Part shown: one piece after another, positions 17,325 through 25,500 of the stretch
Position numbering within the stretch: the stretch's first letter is position 1
How the letters are laid out: each line of letters begins with the position of its first letter
Assembly: GCA_021824175.1 (NCBI GenBank)
Contig: JAKALP010000010.1
Span: 1-64,000 of the forward strand
Reading direction: 5' to 3'
Source: Deltaproteobacteria bacterium
GTDB lineage: Bacteria > Desulfobacterota > Desulfobacteria > Desulfobacterales > Desulfosarcinaceae
DNA: 64,000 nt
Made by a program: the position numbers and the translations under genes
The notes under the pieces: model-generated
Told to the model about the DNA's origin: nothing
Seen by the model: only the letters and a program-made list of their open reading frames with translations
Database searches by the model: none

Positions 17325-17957
17325 TTAGGGTTCATCCAAAGGCAAAGAGTAAGTGGCGGGCCAGCGTTTCTTGAACACGGGTGAATGGGGGTTGTGGCAA
17401 GAAGTACAGTTGGCCACCACCCGCTGGCCGGCCCAATGGTCGAGGCGCTTGCCGTGGGCCCCGCCGATCCAATCGCTTTTCTGCCGGAAATGGCATTGGC
17501 CGCACAGCTCGTAGACATGATCCATATCAATGGTGACGCCCTTTTCGGTCTCGAACTGGTCGCGCGGATTGTCCTTGTGGCACGTAAAGCACGACAGCGG
17601 CTTGGCGCCGCCATGGTCCAGCACAATGTCACCGTGGGCCACGGCCGCCGCGTTTTCCGCCGTGACCGTGCGGCCGTCGTGGCACTGGCTGCACTTGAAG
17701 CGGGTCACTTTGTCTTTGCGCGTCTGGGTCCAAAAGGGCCGGCCATTATAGGTTTCGTGGACCTGGGTAATGTCGGCGGGCAAAGCGCCGGCAATGGTGG
17801 CGGCCAGAGGATCATGCCACGGCCCCATGGCCTGCTGGAATAGGGCTTTGACCCCCTCCTCATGGCCGCAAAAACCATCGATGGCCAATCCGATCAAGGC
17901 CATCCACGCTACGGCCACAATGAAGCCCAGGCGAAGGTAAGAAGAATTGTTTTTCAT
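17325..17957 (-). CDS. tetraheme cytochrome c subunit
   Basis: 210 aa with an N-terminal signal-anchor (RLGFIVAVAWMALIGLAI) and four CXXCH heme c motifs: CSQCH, CFTCH, CGQCH and CTSCH. It is a periplasmic multiheme electron carrier. I start it at 17957, where GAGG lies 5 nt upstream, and not at the longer frame, which runs through a repeat element. It sits between the other tetraheme protein and the 4Fe-4S subunit of the nap cluster, so it probably passes electrons between them. It is not a NapC homologue by layout, nor the two-heme NapB. Confidence 0.88.
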   Translation of the reverse strand: MKNNSSYLRLGFIVAVAWMALIGLAIDGFCGHEEGVKALFQQAMGPWHDPLAATIAGALPADITQVHETYNGRPFWTQTRKDKVTRFKCSQCHDGRTVTAENAAAVAHGDIVLDHGGAKPLSCFTCHKDNPRDQFETEKGVTIDMDHVYELCGQCHFRQKSDWIGGAHGKRLDHWAGQRVVANCTSCHNPHSPVFKKRWPATYSLPLDEP

Positions 17958-17984
17958 GCAGCCTCGATGTTCTATCCTGGGAAA

Positions 17985-18045
17985 ACGAATATCGAATTCG
18001 GCATTTTGCTGTTCCTTGTTCGATATTCGATATTCAATTAAGTTA
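17985..18045 (-). mobile_element. gene-less remnant of a four-helix-bundle-type element
   Basis: Read on the minus strand, 18045-17997 is identical at 47 of 49 positions to 22261-22309, the left end of the decayed four-helix-bundle element, and includes the same AAGGAACAGC leader and ATGCCGAA start of its gene. Directly after that codon stretch comes a complementary right-arm word, TTCGATATTCG, at about 17986-17996. So the two ends are joined with the gene body missing. It lies in the 127-nt spacer between the two tetraheme cytochrome genes. Confidence 0.75.
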
Positions 18046-18084
18046 GCGCTTATAAGGTTTATCCCCGGCCAGCGGCTTCCATTG

Positions 18085-18759
18085 CTACTTCGTCGGCCTT
18101 TCAAATACTCCCGGAAACTGATCCGGCACGTGGCACTGCCGGCAGTTGCCCCGGGAGGCGTGCGTGGTCCGGATGCCTTCCACGGCCGCGGGCCCCACAT
18201 GGCAGGCAATGCAATTCTCCCGCATTTGCAATCCATGGGCCATGGGCGGCGGCGCGCCGGGCAGATAGGCCCGTCCCAGTTTGGGCGGCGGCACGCTCAG
18301 CCACAGGTTTTCCACGAACAGGGGAACATCGGCCTGGGGCACATGGCACTGGCGGCACTCGCTCTTCTCCGGATGGGGCGTCAGCGGCGTGTGGCGCTGG
18401 AATTCGGGCGCAAAGCCCCCCTTTTCATGGCAGGCCAGGCAGGTCAGGGCCGCGCCGTTTTCATCCACCATCTTGTGAGGAATTATCGGCGGCGCGCCCA
18501 GGTATTGACGCCGGGAGTAGTATTCGGCCAACGTCCGCTGGGGCGAGGCCGCATTCAGGTAAGCCTGGCTGATGCGGTTGTAGCTGTCGAACAGGGCCGC
18601 GCCATTGTAATCAAAGGTCATTTTGGACGCGGCGATGGTGCTCGGCTGCTTTTCGGGGGGCGCCGAGAGCGCCGAGTAGACCAGCAACGGCAGCAGAAGA
18701 AGACAGATGCCCACGCCCACGGGGAAGATCTTTCCCAATTGCTTCTTTGGATGGTCCAT
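18085..18759 (-). CDS. membrane-anchored tetraheme cytochrome c subunit
   Basis: 224 aa. One N-terminal hydrophobic segment (residues 12-32) anchors or exports it; four heme c motifs follow: CLACH, CRQCH, CIACH and CRQCH. The stretch after the anchor (FDYNGAALFDSYNR, PPIIPHKM) resembles the NapB small subunit, which normally carries two hemes, so this may be an enlarged NapB-type partner of NapA. The ATG overlaps the napA stop codon (TGATG), so the two are translationally coupled. The alternative upstream in-frame start inside napA is unlikely. Confidence 0.85.
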   Translation of the reverse strand: MDHPKKQLGKIFPVGVGICLLLLPLLVYSALSAPPEKQPSTIAASKMTFDYNGAALFDSYNRISQAYLNAASPQRTLAEYYSRRQYLGAPPIIPHKMVDENGAALTCLACHEKGGFAPEFQRHTPLTPHPEKSECRQCHVPQADVPLFVENLWLSVPPPKLGRAYLPGAPPPMAHGLQMRENCIACHVGPAAVEGIRTTHASRGNCRQCHVPDQFPGVFERPTK

Positions 18760-21074
18760 CAGGCTCTCTCCACTTTGACGGCGCATTTCTTGTAATCGGG
18801 TTGTTTGGAAATGGGGCAGAAGGCATCCAGGGTCACTTCGTTAATCAAATACTTCTCATCGAAGAAGGGCACGAAAACCATGCCCCTGGGCGGATTGCCG
18901 CGGCCCTCGATGCTGGCCTTCATGATGATGGAACCCCGGCGTGAAGTAATCTTGACCTTGCCGCCGTTGACGATGCCCAGATCGGCGGCATCGTCGGGGT
19001 GGATCTCCACATAGGATTCGGGCATGGCCTTGTGCAGGATGGGCACCCGGCGAGTCATGGAGCCGGTGTGCCAATGCTCCAGCACGCGGCCGGTGTTGAG
19101 CCAGAAGGGGTATTCGCTGTCGGGCGATTCGGCGGCCGGCTCATAGGGCCTGATCCAGATCCAGGCCTTTTTGTCCGGTTTGCCGTAGAAGTCAAAATCA
19201 TCGCCCTTGGCGGCTGGGTCGTACTTGGGGTTGTAGCGCCATTTGGTCTCCTGGCCGTTTACAAAGGGCCACTGCACGCCAGGGCGCTCCTTGAGCACCG
19301 TGTAGGGCGCCATGCGGTGCTTGGGGTTGTCGTGAAAGCGGGTGTACTCGTTCCAGATCTCTTCGATGTACTTCTCGCGGGGCCAGGGGAATTGCTTCTC
19401 GAAGCCCAGGCGCCGGGCCACTTCGATCAGCTGCCAGGTGTTGCACATGGCCTCGCCGGGCGGAGGCACGATGCGCTCATTGTGCTGGGTTCTTCTCTCC
19501 GAATTACCGAAAAATCCTTCGCGCTCGATCCACAGGGCCGAGGGCAGGATCACATCGGCCACATCGGCCGTGGGCGTGGGATAGATTTCGGAGACCACCA
19601 CGAAACGATCTTCCTTGAGCGCGCCGTTGCGGTAGCGGGTCAGGTTGGGCATGGTGACCATGGGGTTGGTGACCTGAATCCACATGAAGCGGATGTCGCC
19701 CCGGTCCAGGGCCCGGAACATCTCCACGGTGTGGTAGGTGGGCTTGGGATCGATGTTGGTGACCGGCACGTTCCAGATTTCGGCCGCCATCTTGCGGTCT
19801 TCTTCGTTCATCACCACGCCGTGGGGCAGGGCGTGGGTCAGGGTGCCCACCTCGCGTACGGTGCCGCAGGCGCTGGGCTGGCCGGTCAGCGAAAAGGGAC
19901 TGTTGCCGGGCGTAGCAATCTTGCCGGTCAGCAGATGGATGTTGTAGACCAGATTGTTGATCCAGGTGCCGCGGGTGTGCTGGTTCATGCCCATGCACCA
20001 GAAAGAAGTAATCTTCTTGCCCGGATCGCCATACAGGGCCGCCAGGTAGCGGATATCCTTGGCCGGCACGCCGGAAATCTTCTCCACGTTTTCGGGCGTG
20101 TACTCCTTCAGGAAGTTCTTATACTCTTCAAGGCTGGAATTCTCCTCCTTGTCGTTGAAAGTAAAATGATCTTCGGTGCCGTAGCCGATGTGGGTCAGCC
20201 CCTTGTGGAAGGAGACATGCTTTTTCACGAAATCCCAGTTGACCCAATCGTTGTGGAAAAGCTCGTAGCAGATGGCGTTGGCCACGGCCAGATCGGTCTG
20301 GGGTTTGAAGAGAATGGATTTGTCGGCAGCTTGACTGGAGCGGGTGGTGCGGGTGGCGAAATCGATGATCTTGACGTGGGTGCGGCTCTTGCGGTTGGCG
20401 ATCATGCGGGAGAAGAGCACCGGGTGCATTTCGGCCATGTTGTTGCCCCAGGTGACATAGACATCGGCGTGATCGATGTCGTCATAGCAGCCCATGGGCT
20501 CGTCCAGTCCGAAGCTGGTCATAAAGCCGGTCACCGCGCTGGCCATGCACAGCCGGGCATTGGCCTCCACATTATTGGTGCCGATGCAGCCCTTGAAGAA
20601 TTTGGAGGCCGCATAGCCGTCGGCAATGGACCACTGGCCCGAGCCGTAAATGGCCACGCTGTCCTTGCCCTTGGCGGCGATGGTCTCCTTGAGCTTGGCG
20701 GCCACCAGATCCAGGGCTTCCTGGATGGGCACGGGCTCGAGCTTGCCGTTTTTGCGCACCAAGGCCTGCTTGAAGCGGTCCTTGCCGTAGAGGATCTGCA
20801 CCGAGTGATACCCCTTGACGCAGCAAAGCCCCTTGTTCACCGTGCAGTTGGGGTCGCCCTTGACGGCCACGGCCCGTTCGCCGGACACTCCGACCAACAG
20901 CCCGCAGCCGGTGCCGCAGAAACGGCAGGGGGTTTTCTTCCATTCAATACTGCCGGCCATGGAGTCATCGCTTTGCCAGGCGCCGAAGGTGATTCCTGGA
21001 AAGAGCGAGGCGGCCGCCAGCGCGGCGCTGTTTAAGGCCATGGCTTTGATGAAGTCGCGTCGGTTGATTGTCAT
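18759..21074 (-). CDS. napA: periplasmic nitrate reductase catalytic subunit NapA
   Basis: A molybdopterin (bis-MGD) oxidoreductase of 771 aa that reduces nitrate to nitrite in the periplasm. The Tat signal is [10 protein letters not shown] (residues 4-13). The 4Fe-4S site is CRFCGTGC (50-57) with a further Cys near 84. The molybdenum Cys lies in ARLCMASAV near residue 175. [18 protein letters not shown] is a hallmark of the nitrate reductase branch rather than formate dehydrogenase or arsenate reductase. napD lies upstream in the same direction but is separated by an inserted four-helix-bundle cassette. AAAAAGGAGC precedes the ATG. Downstream cytochromes, 4Fe-4S and NrfD proteins form its electron path. 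Confidence 0.93.
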   Translation of the reverse strand: MTINRRDFIKAMALNSAALAAASLFPGITFGAWQSDDSMAGSIEWKKTPCRFCGTGCGLLVGVSGERAVAVKGDPNCTVNKGLCCVKGYHSVQILYGKDRFKQALVRKNGKLEPVPIQEALDLVAAKLKETIAAKGKDSVAIYGSGQWSIADGYAASKFFKGCIGTNNVEANARLCMASAVTGFMTSFGLDEPMGCYDDIDHADVYVTWGNNMAEMHPVLFSRMIANRKSRTHVKIIDFATRTTRSSQAADKSILFKPQTDLAVANAICYELFHNDWVNWDFVKKHVSFHKGLTHIGYGTEDHFTFNDKEENSSLEEYKNFLKEYTPENVEKISGVPAKDIRYLAALYGDPGKKITSFWCMGMNQHTRGTWINNLVYNIHLLTGKIATPGNSPFSLTGQPSACGTVREVGTLTHALPHGVVMNEEDRKMAAEIWNVPVTNIDPKPTYHTVEMFRALDRGDIRFMWIQVTNPMVTMPNLTRYRNGALKEDRFVVVSEIYPTPTADVADVILPSALWIEREGFFGNSERRTQHNERIVPPPGEAMCNTWQLIEVARRLGFEKQFPWPREKYIEEIWNEYTRFHDNPKHRMAPYTVLKERPGVQWPFVNGQETKWRYNPKYDPAAKGDDFDFYGKPDKKAWIWIRPYEPAAESPDSEYPFWLNTGRVLEHWHTGSMTRRVPILHKAMPESYVEIHPDDAADLGIVNGGKVKITSRRGSIIMKASIEGRGNPPRGMVFVPFFDEKYLINEVTLDAFCPISKQPDYKKCAVKVERA

Positions 21075-21094
21075 GCGGGGCTCCTTTTTGGAAA

Positions 21095-21151
21095 GGGACT
21101 AAGGGACAAAGGGGCAAAGGCACAAAGGCACAAAGGAACTGAGGCACAGAG
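21095..21151. repeat. left arm: tandem 8-nt words (GGCACAAA type)
   Basis: Seven 8-nt units, from GGGACTAA, GGGACAAA, GGGGCAAA and GGCACAAA (twice) to GGAACTGA and GGCACAGA. The last 41 nt (21111-21151) pair with 21567-21607. The array ends about 20 nt upstream of the napA ribosome-binding site. Confidence 0.85.
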
Positions 21152-21607
21152 CCTTTTGCCGCCATTAGCATTTATCGATTTTGCTGATCATGCTGCTCAA
21201 CATTCTTTCAATTTCCCTGCTTTTGTCATAGAACTCGGCAAAACTTTTCTCAGGCAAAAATTGTAGGTTCTTAGATATTTCCAATTGTGTTTGAATTTCG
21301 AATATCGACCCCATGGCAATTTGTAAAAACCTTAGATAGTCCTTGGTCGATTTTCTCCCATACCCCTCGGCGATATTGCTTGGGATGGAAATTGCCGATC
21401 GTTTTATCTGCGCCGTTAATCCGAACAGCTCTTCTTTTGGAAACGATTTGAGAACACTATAAATCTCTGTGACAAATTGTACTGCTTTCTGCCAAACGAT
21501 GAGATCCCTATATGTTTTAGGCATGATACCTTACCCTTACTCTTCTCAGCCATTTCACCGCTCTTCCTCTGTGCCTCTGTCCCTTTGCGCCTTTGTGCCT
21601 TTGCCCC
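21111..21607. mobile_element. four-helix-bundle gene cassette with 41-nt terminal inverted repeats
   Basis: A 497-bp unit bounded by inverted repeats 21111-21151 and 21567-21607 (38 of 41 positions complementary; 39 of 43 if extended by two). The only gene inside is the four-helix-bundle gene at 21165-21524. Intervening sequences in 23S rRNA genes share this build: terminal complementary ends around a four-helix-bundle (S23) gene. Here it sits between napD and napA, which elsewhere are normally adjacent, so it looks inserted. No target-site duplication was obvious by eye. Confidence 0.8.
21165..21524 (-). CDS. four-helix-bundle protein (S23/Avd-like)
   Basis: 119 aa, entirely helical, matching the four-helix-bundle family first known from 23S rRNA intervening sequences: YRDLIVWQKAVQFVTEIY at the start, then FGLTAQIKRSAISIPSNIAEGYGR, the family signature, and a C-terminal helix with RMLSSMISK. 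Relatives include Avd, the accessory protein of diversity-generating retroelements, which binds reverse transcriptase and RNA. No reverse transcriptase or template repeat is visible here. AAGG lies 6 nt before the ATG. Its role in this cassette is unknown; transposition without its own nuclease is implied by the flanking repeats but not explained. Confidence 0.9.
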   Translation of the reverse strand: MPKTYRDLIVWQKAVQFVTEIYSVLKSFPKEELFGLTAQIKRSAISIPSNIAEGYGRKSTKDYLRFLQIAMGSIFEIQTQLEISKNLQFLPEKSFAEFYDKSREIERMLSSMISKIDKC

Positions 21608-21838
21608 TCAACCATCCCGATGCCCAAACGTCATACTAAGCGACTGCAACGCGGGCAGGGCCTTGAGCCGATCTTGCAGGAGCCGCTCGGTCTCTTCATC
21701 GGGGGTGTCGGTGACCAGCAGCAGTACCTCCTGCTGGTCGGCGGGAATTACTTCGCACTGCTCCAGGGCGCTGAGGGCTTTAAAAAGCATCTGCTTGCCC
21801 CCTGTTACCGGGTACGCCAAATAGCTGAAGACGGGCAT
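21608..21838 (-). CDS. napD: NapD-type maturation chaperone
   Basis: A small soluble protein of 76 aa with the two-strand, two-helix layout of NapD (LEQCEVIPADQQEVLLLVTD and a following helix). NapD binds the Tat signal of NapA and holds it back until the cofactor is loaded. It is the first gene of the nap cluster, with AAGGAGC before its ATG. The short length and divergent sequence leave some doubt, but position before napA supports it. Its stop codon directly abuts the right arm of the four-helix-bundle cassette. Confidence 0.75.
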   Translation of the reverse strand: MPVFSYLAYPVTGGKQMLFKALSALEQCEVIPADQQEVLLLVTDTPDEETERLLQDRLKALPALQSLSMTFGHRDG

Positions 21839-22260
21839 GGGCGCTCCTTGCGGATTTCAATTCAAACGCTGAGATGGGATTACGGTGTTGCTTAACAAAT
21901 CAGACAGGCGGTTCTGAGAACTTCCGGCTCGATGAGGATTGAGCTCTATTTAAGACAACCTTTGAAGCCGCCGTCAAGGGATTTGTGCTTAATGAGTATA
22001 AGTCACGTGTTGCCTATCGGCGCTTTCTCAATCGTACTCGTACGCGTACTCGTACTCGAAATGGCCGGAAGAACTCCTTCGAGCGCGCGTACGAGTGCCG
22101 CTTCGCTGAGTACGAGTACGGAAATGTCGGCCTCGTATCTATGCTGCGAGCAGCGGTTGTGACTCACACCTGTGCTTAAACGTCATGCATCATGCCGCCA
22201 GGCAGCCCAAAAGCAATTGACTTAAGTCAAGAGGTCCGGTGGGCGATGACGCATAAGCGC
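21839..22260. repeat. nap upstream region with inverted hexamer words
   Basis: No gene is seen in this stretch, which must hold the nap promoter. It contains a run of ACTCGT-type 6-nt words at 22033-22059 and complementary words at 22090-22120; arms 22033-22043 and 22110-22120 are perfect over 11 nt. The short frames that cross it are made of the repeats themselves. Confidence 0.6.
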
Positions 22261-22439
22261 TAACCTAATTGAATATCGAACATCGAACAAGGAACAGCAA
22301 AATGCCGAAGGAACTTAGACAGTATGATCTTGAGGAACGGCTGATGGATGTTGCCGTACGTATTATCCAAACCTCTATATGGCATTACCAAAACAAAAAA
22401 CTTTGTTATTCGATATTTATTGTTCAATATTCGATATTC
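22261..22439 (+). mobile_element. decayed four-helix-bundle element
   Basis: Left end 22261-22309 is shared (47/49) with the remnant at 17997-18045. Arms 22271-22290 and 22420-22439 pair at 18 of 20 positions and are made of TATCGAACA/TTCGATATT words. Inside is only the beginning of a four-helix-bundle gene. I read this as a cassette of a second sequence type that has lost most of its gene. Confidence 0.7.
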
Positions 22440-22469
22440 TTTTTTCAACAGAACCTATTTGTCTATTAA
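22302..22469 (+). pseudogene. truncated four-helix-bundle gene
   Basis: The ATG follows AAGGAACAGC, which is itself part of the repeat arm. The first 24 codons give QYDLEERLMDVAVRIIQ, the usual opening of a large four-helix-bundle subfamily (DLEERL.DFAVRII). Then the similarity stops and the frame runs through the right arm to a stop at 22469. A normal member is about 115-125 aa, so roughly 90 residues are missing. It is not a close paralogue of the intact protein at 21165. Confidence 0.7.
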
Positions 22470-22534
22470 GGCTATCGCTTACTGGCGCGATGGAGCCCCC
22501 TTGGCGCGTCCGGCCATTGGGGGCATCATCAATT

Positions 22535-25500
22535 TTATTCCAAGGTGTAATGGCAAACCACCAGGACGTCATCCAGCGGTGCGACATCGGTTTTACTACC
22601 GGAAAGGTTCAGGTCGAGATGCTCCGCATCCGTTTCCAGGGTGACTCCGCTCCAGGCAGGATCGGTGCGATGTTTTTTCAGCCGGCCGATGGGATCGCCC
22701 ACCACCAGCGGGATGCCGCTCAACGCGGGCCAGGCGGTCAAGACCTGATCTTCTTTGGGCGACCAGAGGAAATCCAGGCGGTTGATGGTAATGGCATGAC
22801 CGTGGAACACAAAGGGCCAGCGGTCGCGGCCGAGCGTGAAGGTTTGAGAAGTATTATTATCTTCCGGCCCGCCATTTAAAAAGCGGTGCCACTCGCCGGA
22901 AAATTCGTGCTTCAGGCTGAAAAACCGCAGCAGGCCGGTGGTCTGGCTGGCGGAAACAATGGCGTTGACGGCCGCTTTCAAACTCTCCATGGCATCCAGC
23001 TTAAACTGGCCGCTGTCTTCCCTGGCGGTGTACTTCAGGTGCAGGACCACATCCGAAATGGTGTTGTAATCAAAGGACCTGAAATCGTTGGGCAGCTCGA
23101 TGTGCCAGGTGCTGATGGCGCCGGCGCCTTCAAAGGGCAGAAAGCGTTCGTCCCTGAAATTGAGTTCGAACATGCCGCTGTCGTTCTGACCGTGGCTGAC
23201 GGCAATGGATTGGATCGTGCCCTGGCTGTCGACAAAACGATCATCGTCTATGGACAGCCCCTGTGAATCGACGGCGCGCGCGTAGCCGCCGGCGCCGACC
23301 CGCGCCGTGCGCCGGTAACTGTGGCTCTTCAGCCGCAGGGTGCAATTGAGACTGGTGTACGGCCCGACCACGCACGGGATGGTGAGGCTGACCGATTTGA
23401 GGCGCCGGAAGTAATGGCCGGGAAAATCCATGTCAAAGAGGGGTTCGGGAATCGACACATCACAGGCACCGGTCTCCTTCAATTGGATCAAAGCCAGGGG
23501 GTCCAGCAGCCACAGCGACACCTGCTTGGTGATTTCCAGCTCGCGGCGGTTGCCCTCCAGGTAAGCCATCTCCAGGCGCTTGAGATCGAAGTGCAAGCGC
23601 TCGCCGGCCAGCAATCCTTTTTTGAGGCTGTCCCAATAGCCGAACTGGATAACGCTGGAGTCTGCCAATCCCAGTTCATGGCGATAGGCGCGCTCGGCGC
23701 GCTTGGCCAGCTCCTGCACCAGTTGGTAGGTGCGGAAATACAGCAGGCTCAGTTGCGCGCCCATCCAGCGGTAGAGTTCCTGATTGGTGAATTTGGCGTG
23801 CATGAAGTCGTCGATCTGCTGGGCGTTGTCGATTTGCTTCTTGAGATGGTCAAGTTCCTGGGCCGCAATGGCCTGGCGGATCTCGGCCGCGGCGATCTGC
23901 TTGTCGATTTGCTGCAGGTCGCGCAGGGCCAGGTTGGCCTGGAAGATCCAATCATCGCGGCGGCGCTGGTAGCCGGCAATGATGGCATTTTTAGTGGCAT
24001 TGGCGTTGATGTAGGCCGAGACCGCATTCAAAGTTCCGGCAATGGCGTTGAGGCCATGGCCGACGCTCTGGGCGACCTTGAACACCGTGCCGGTGGGGTC
24101 AAAGTAAGCGCCCACCGCAAAGGCCACCCCCGCGCCGGCGCTGACAATCCCCGAAGCCAGGGCCATATCCCGGGCCGTGCCCAGATTGTCGAGTTGGCCC
24201 TTTTCGGTCTGACTGATGCCCAGGCCGCTGGCCTCGGCGTCCAGTCCGGACTTGGCCAAGCTAAGGGGAATGGGCTCCAGGCTGACGGCCACGCCGGGCT
24301 GGGGCACGCTGATGTCGCTGCGGCCCAGCAGCAATTGATAATGGCGATAGCGCTCCTCGGCCGTGCGCCGCGATTCCGCCAGGCCTTCGGTGTTGAGCCG
24401 GGCCTCTTCGATCTGGTTTTGCTTGATCTGCTCGGTCAGGCGCAGCAGTCCAATCTCATGTACAGAGCGCAGCAGGGCCAATGCTTCGGCATCCTGCTTC
24501 TCCAGGGCGGCCAGCAGCGCGGCCCCCAGGTTTTTGAGTTCGGCGCAGGCCTCCACGGCTTTGGGCAGGATCACGTTAAAGCGGTACGCCGGCAAAGGCG
24601 CGGCCAGATCGGCCAGAACCGTGTCCAGATCCAGCCCGGCGGCCGCGGCCTTGACCAGCAGGGCCGGGTCAATGGGCGGCTCGAACAGCGGCAGGCGGCG
24701 CTCGATGCCCTCGATGTTCATGCAGTGGCGGATCTTGAAGAGCCGGTCATCCACGGTATCCCAGAGAGCTTCGATGCCGCCGTTGGGAGGCACACAGAAG
24801 TAAAGTCCCTGCAGGGGATTGGCGATGGGCGAGTCGGAAGTATTGCCATTGGCATTCCAGGAGGGGTCCCATTGGTTCGGAAAGAGCGGGGTGGCGGCCG
24901 CCAAATCTTCCAGGGCCACCCAGGCATTGGAGAGTTCGTCGAGTTTTGAAACGGTATGGGCCAGCTCCAGATAGCTGTGGGGCGAGCGCCCGCAACTTGG
25001 AACCGAGGCGGGTCGCGGCCCCAGGATGCGCGCGGCCAGCACGTAAAGCTGCATGGCCTCGTTGATGGTTTCCAGGGTGTCGCGCCGGAAGAGTTGGTCG
25101 CCCCAGGCCATCAGATTTTGGATGTATTTGATCACCACGGCCCATTGGTAAGCGCGGATGCGGAAACGCGCAATCAGATGGGGTTTAAAAGGATCGTCCT
25201 TCCAGGCCGCGATCTCATCGCGCAGAGCCTGCAGCCCGGTCTGGGTGTCGTCGCCGGCGTCGCGGGCCAATTCTTCCAGCAGGGATTCAATGTCCTGGCC
25301 CTGGCCGGCCTGGCGGAAGGGCGGAAAGCGCCAGTAGCGTATGGCCTCATTTTTCTCCGGGTCGTTGGTGGTGGGATCAAAGATGGTGTGGAACCAGCGC
25401 TGGGCCTCCTCGAAGCGCTGGGCCGCGCTCAACTGGGTGGCGATCAGGAGCGGTGCGTGGAAGAATACTTCCCATTCATAACTTCCGGCCGGACGACCGT

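Noticed and set aside
18085-18759. First tetraheme gene considered as NapC.
   Set aside because: It has one membrane helix but lacks the NapC/NirT pattern; the segment after the anchor is closer to NapB.
18999-21035. A 678-codon open frame on the plus strand opposite napA.
   Set aside because: It mirrors the napA coding strand in a GC-rich gene, has an unnatural Gly/His/Val-rich composition and no ribosome-binding site.
22261-22439. The decayed element considered as a small regulatory RNA or attenuator of napD.
   Set aside because: The gene fragment and the copy at 17985-18045 are better explained as mobile-element remnants; it points away from napD.
21111-22470. Diversity-generating retroelement based on the Avd-like protein.
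   Set aside because: No reverse transcriptase gene and no template/variable repeat pair were seen; the four-helix-bundle protein alone does not make such an element.
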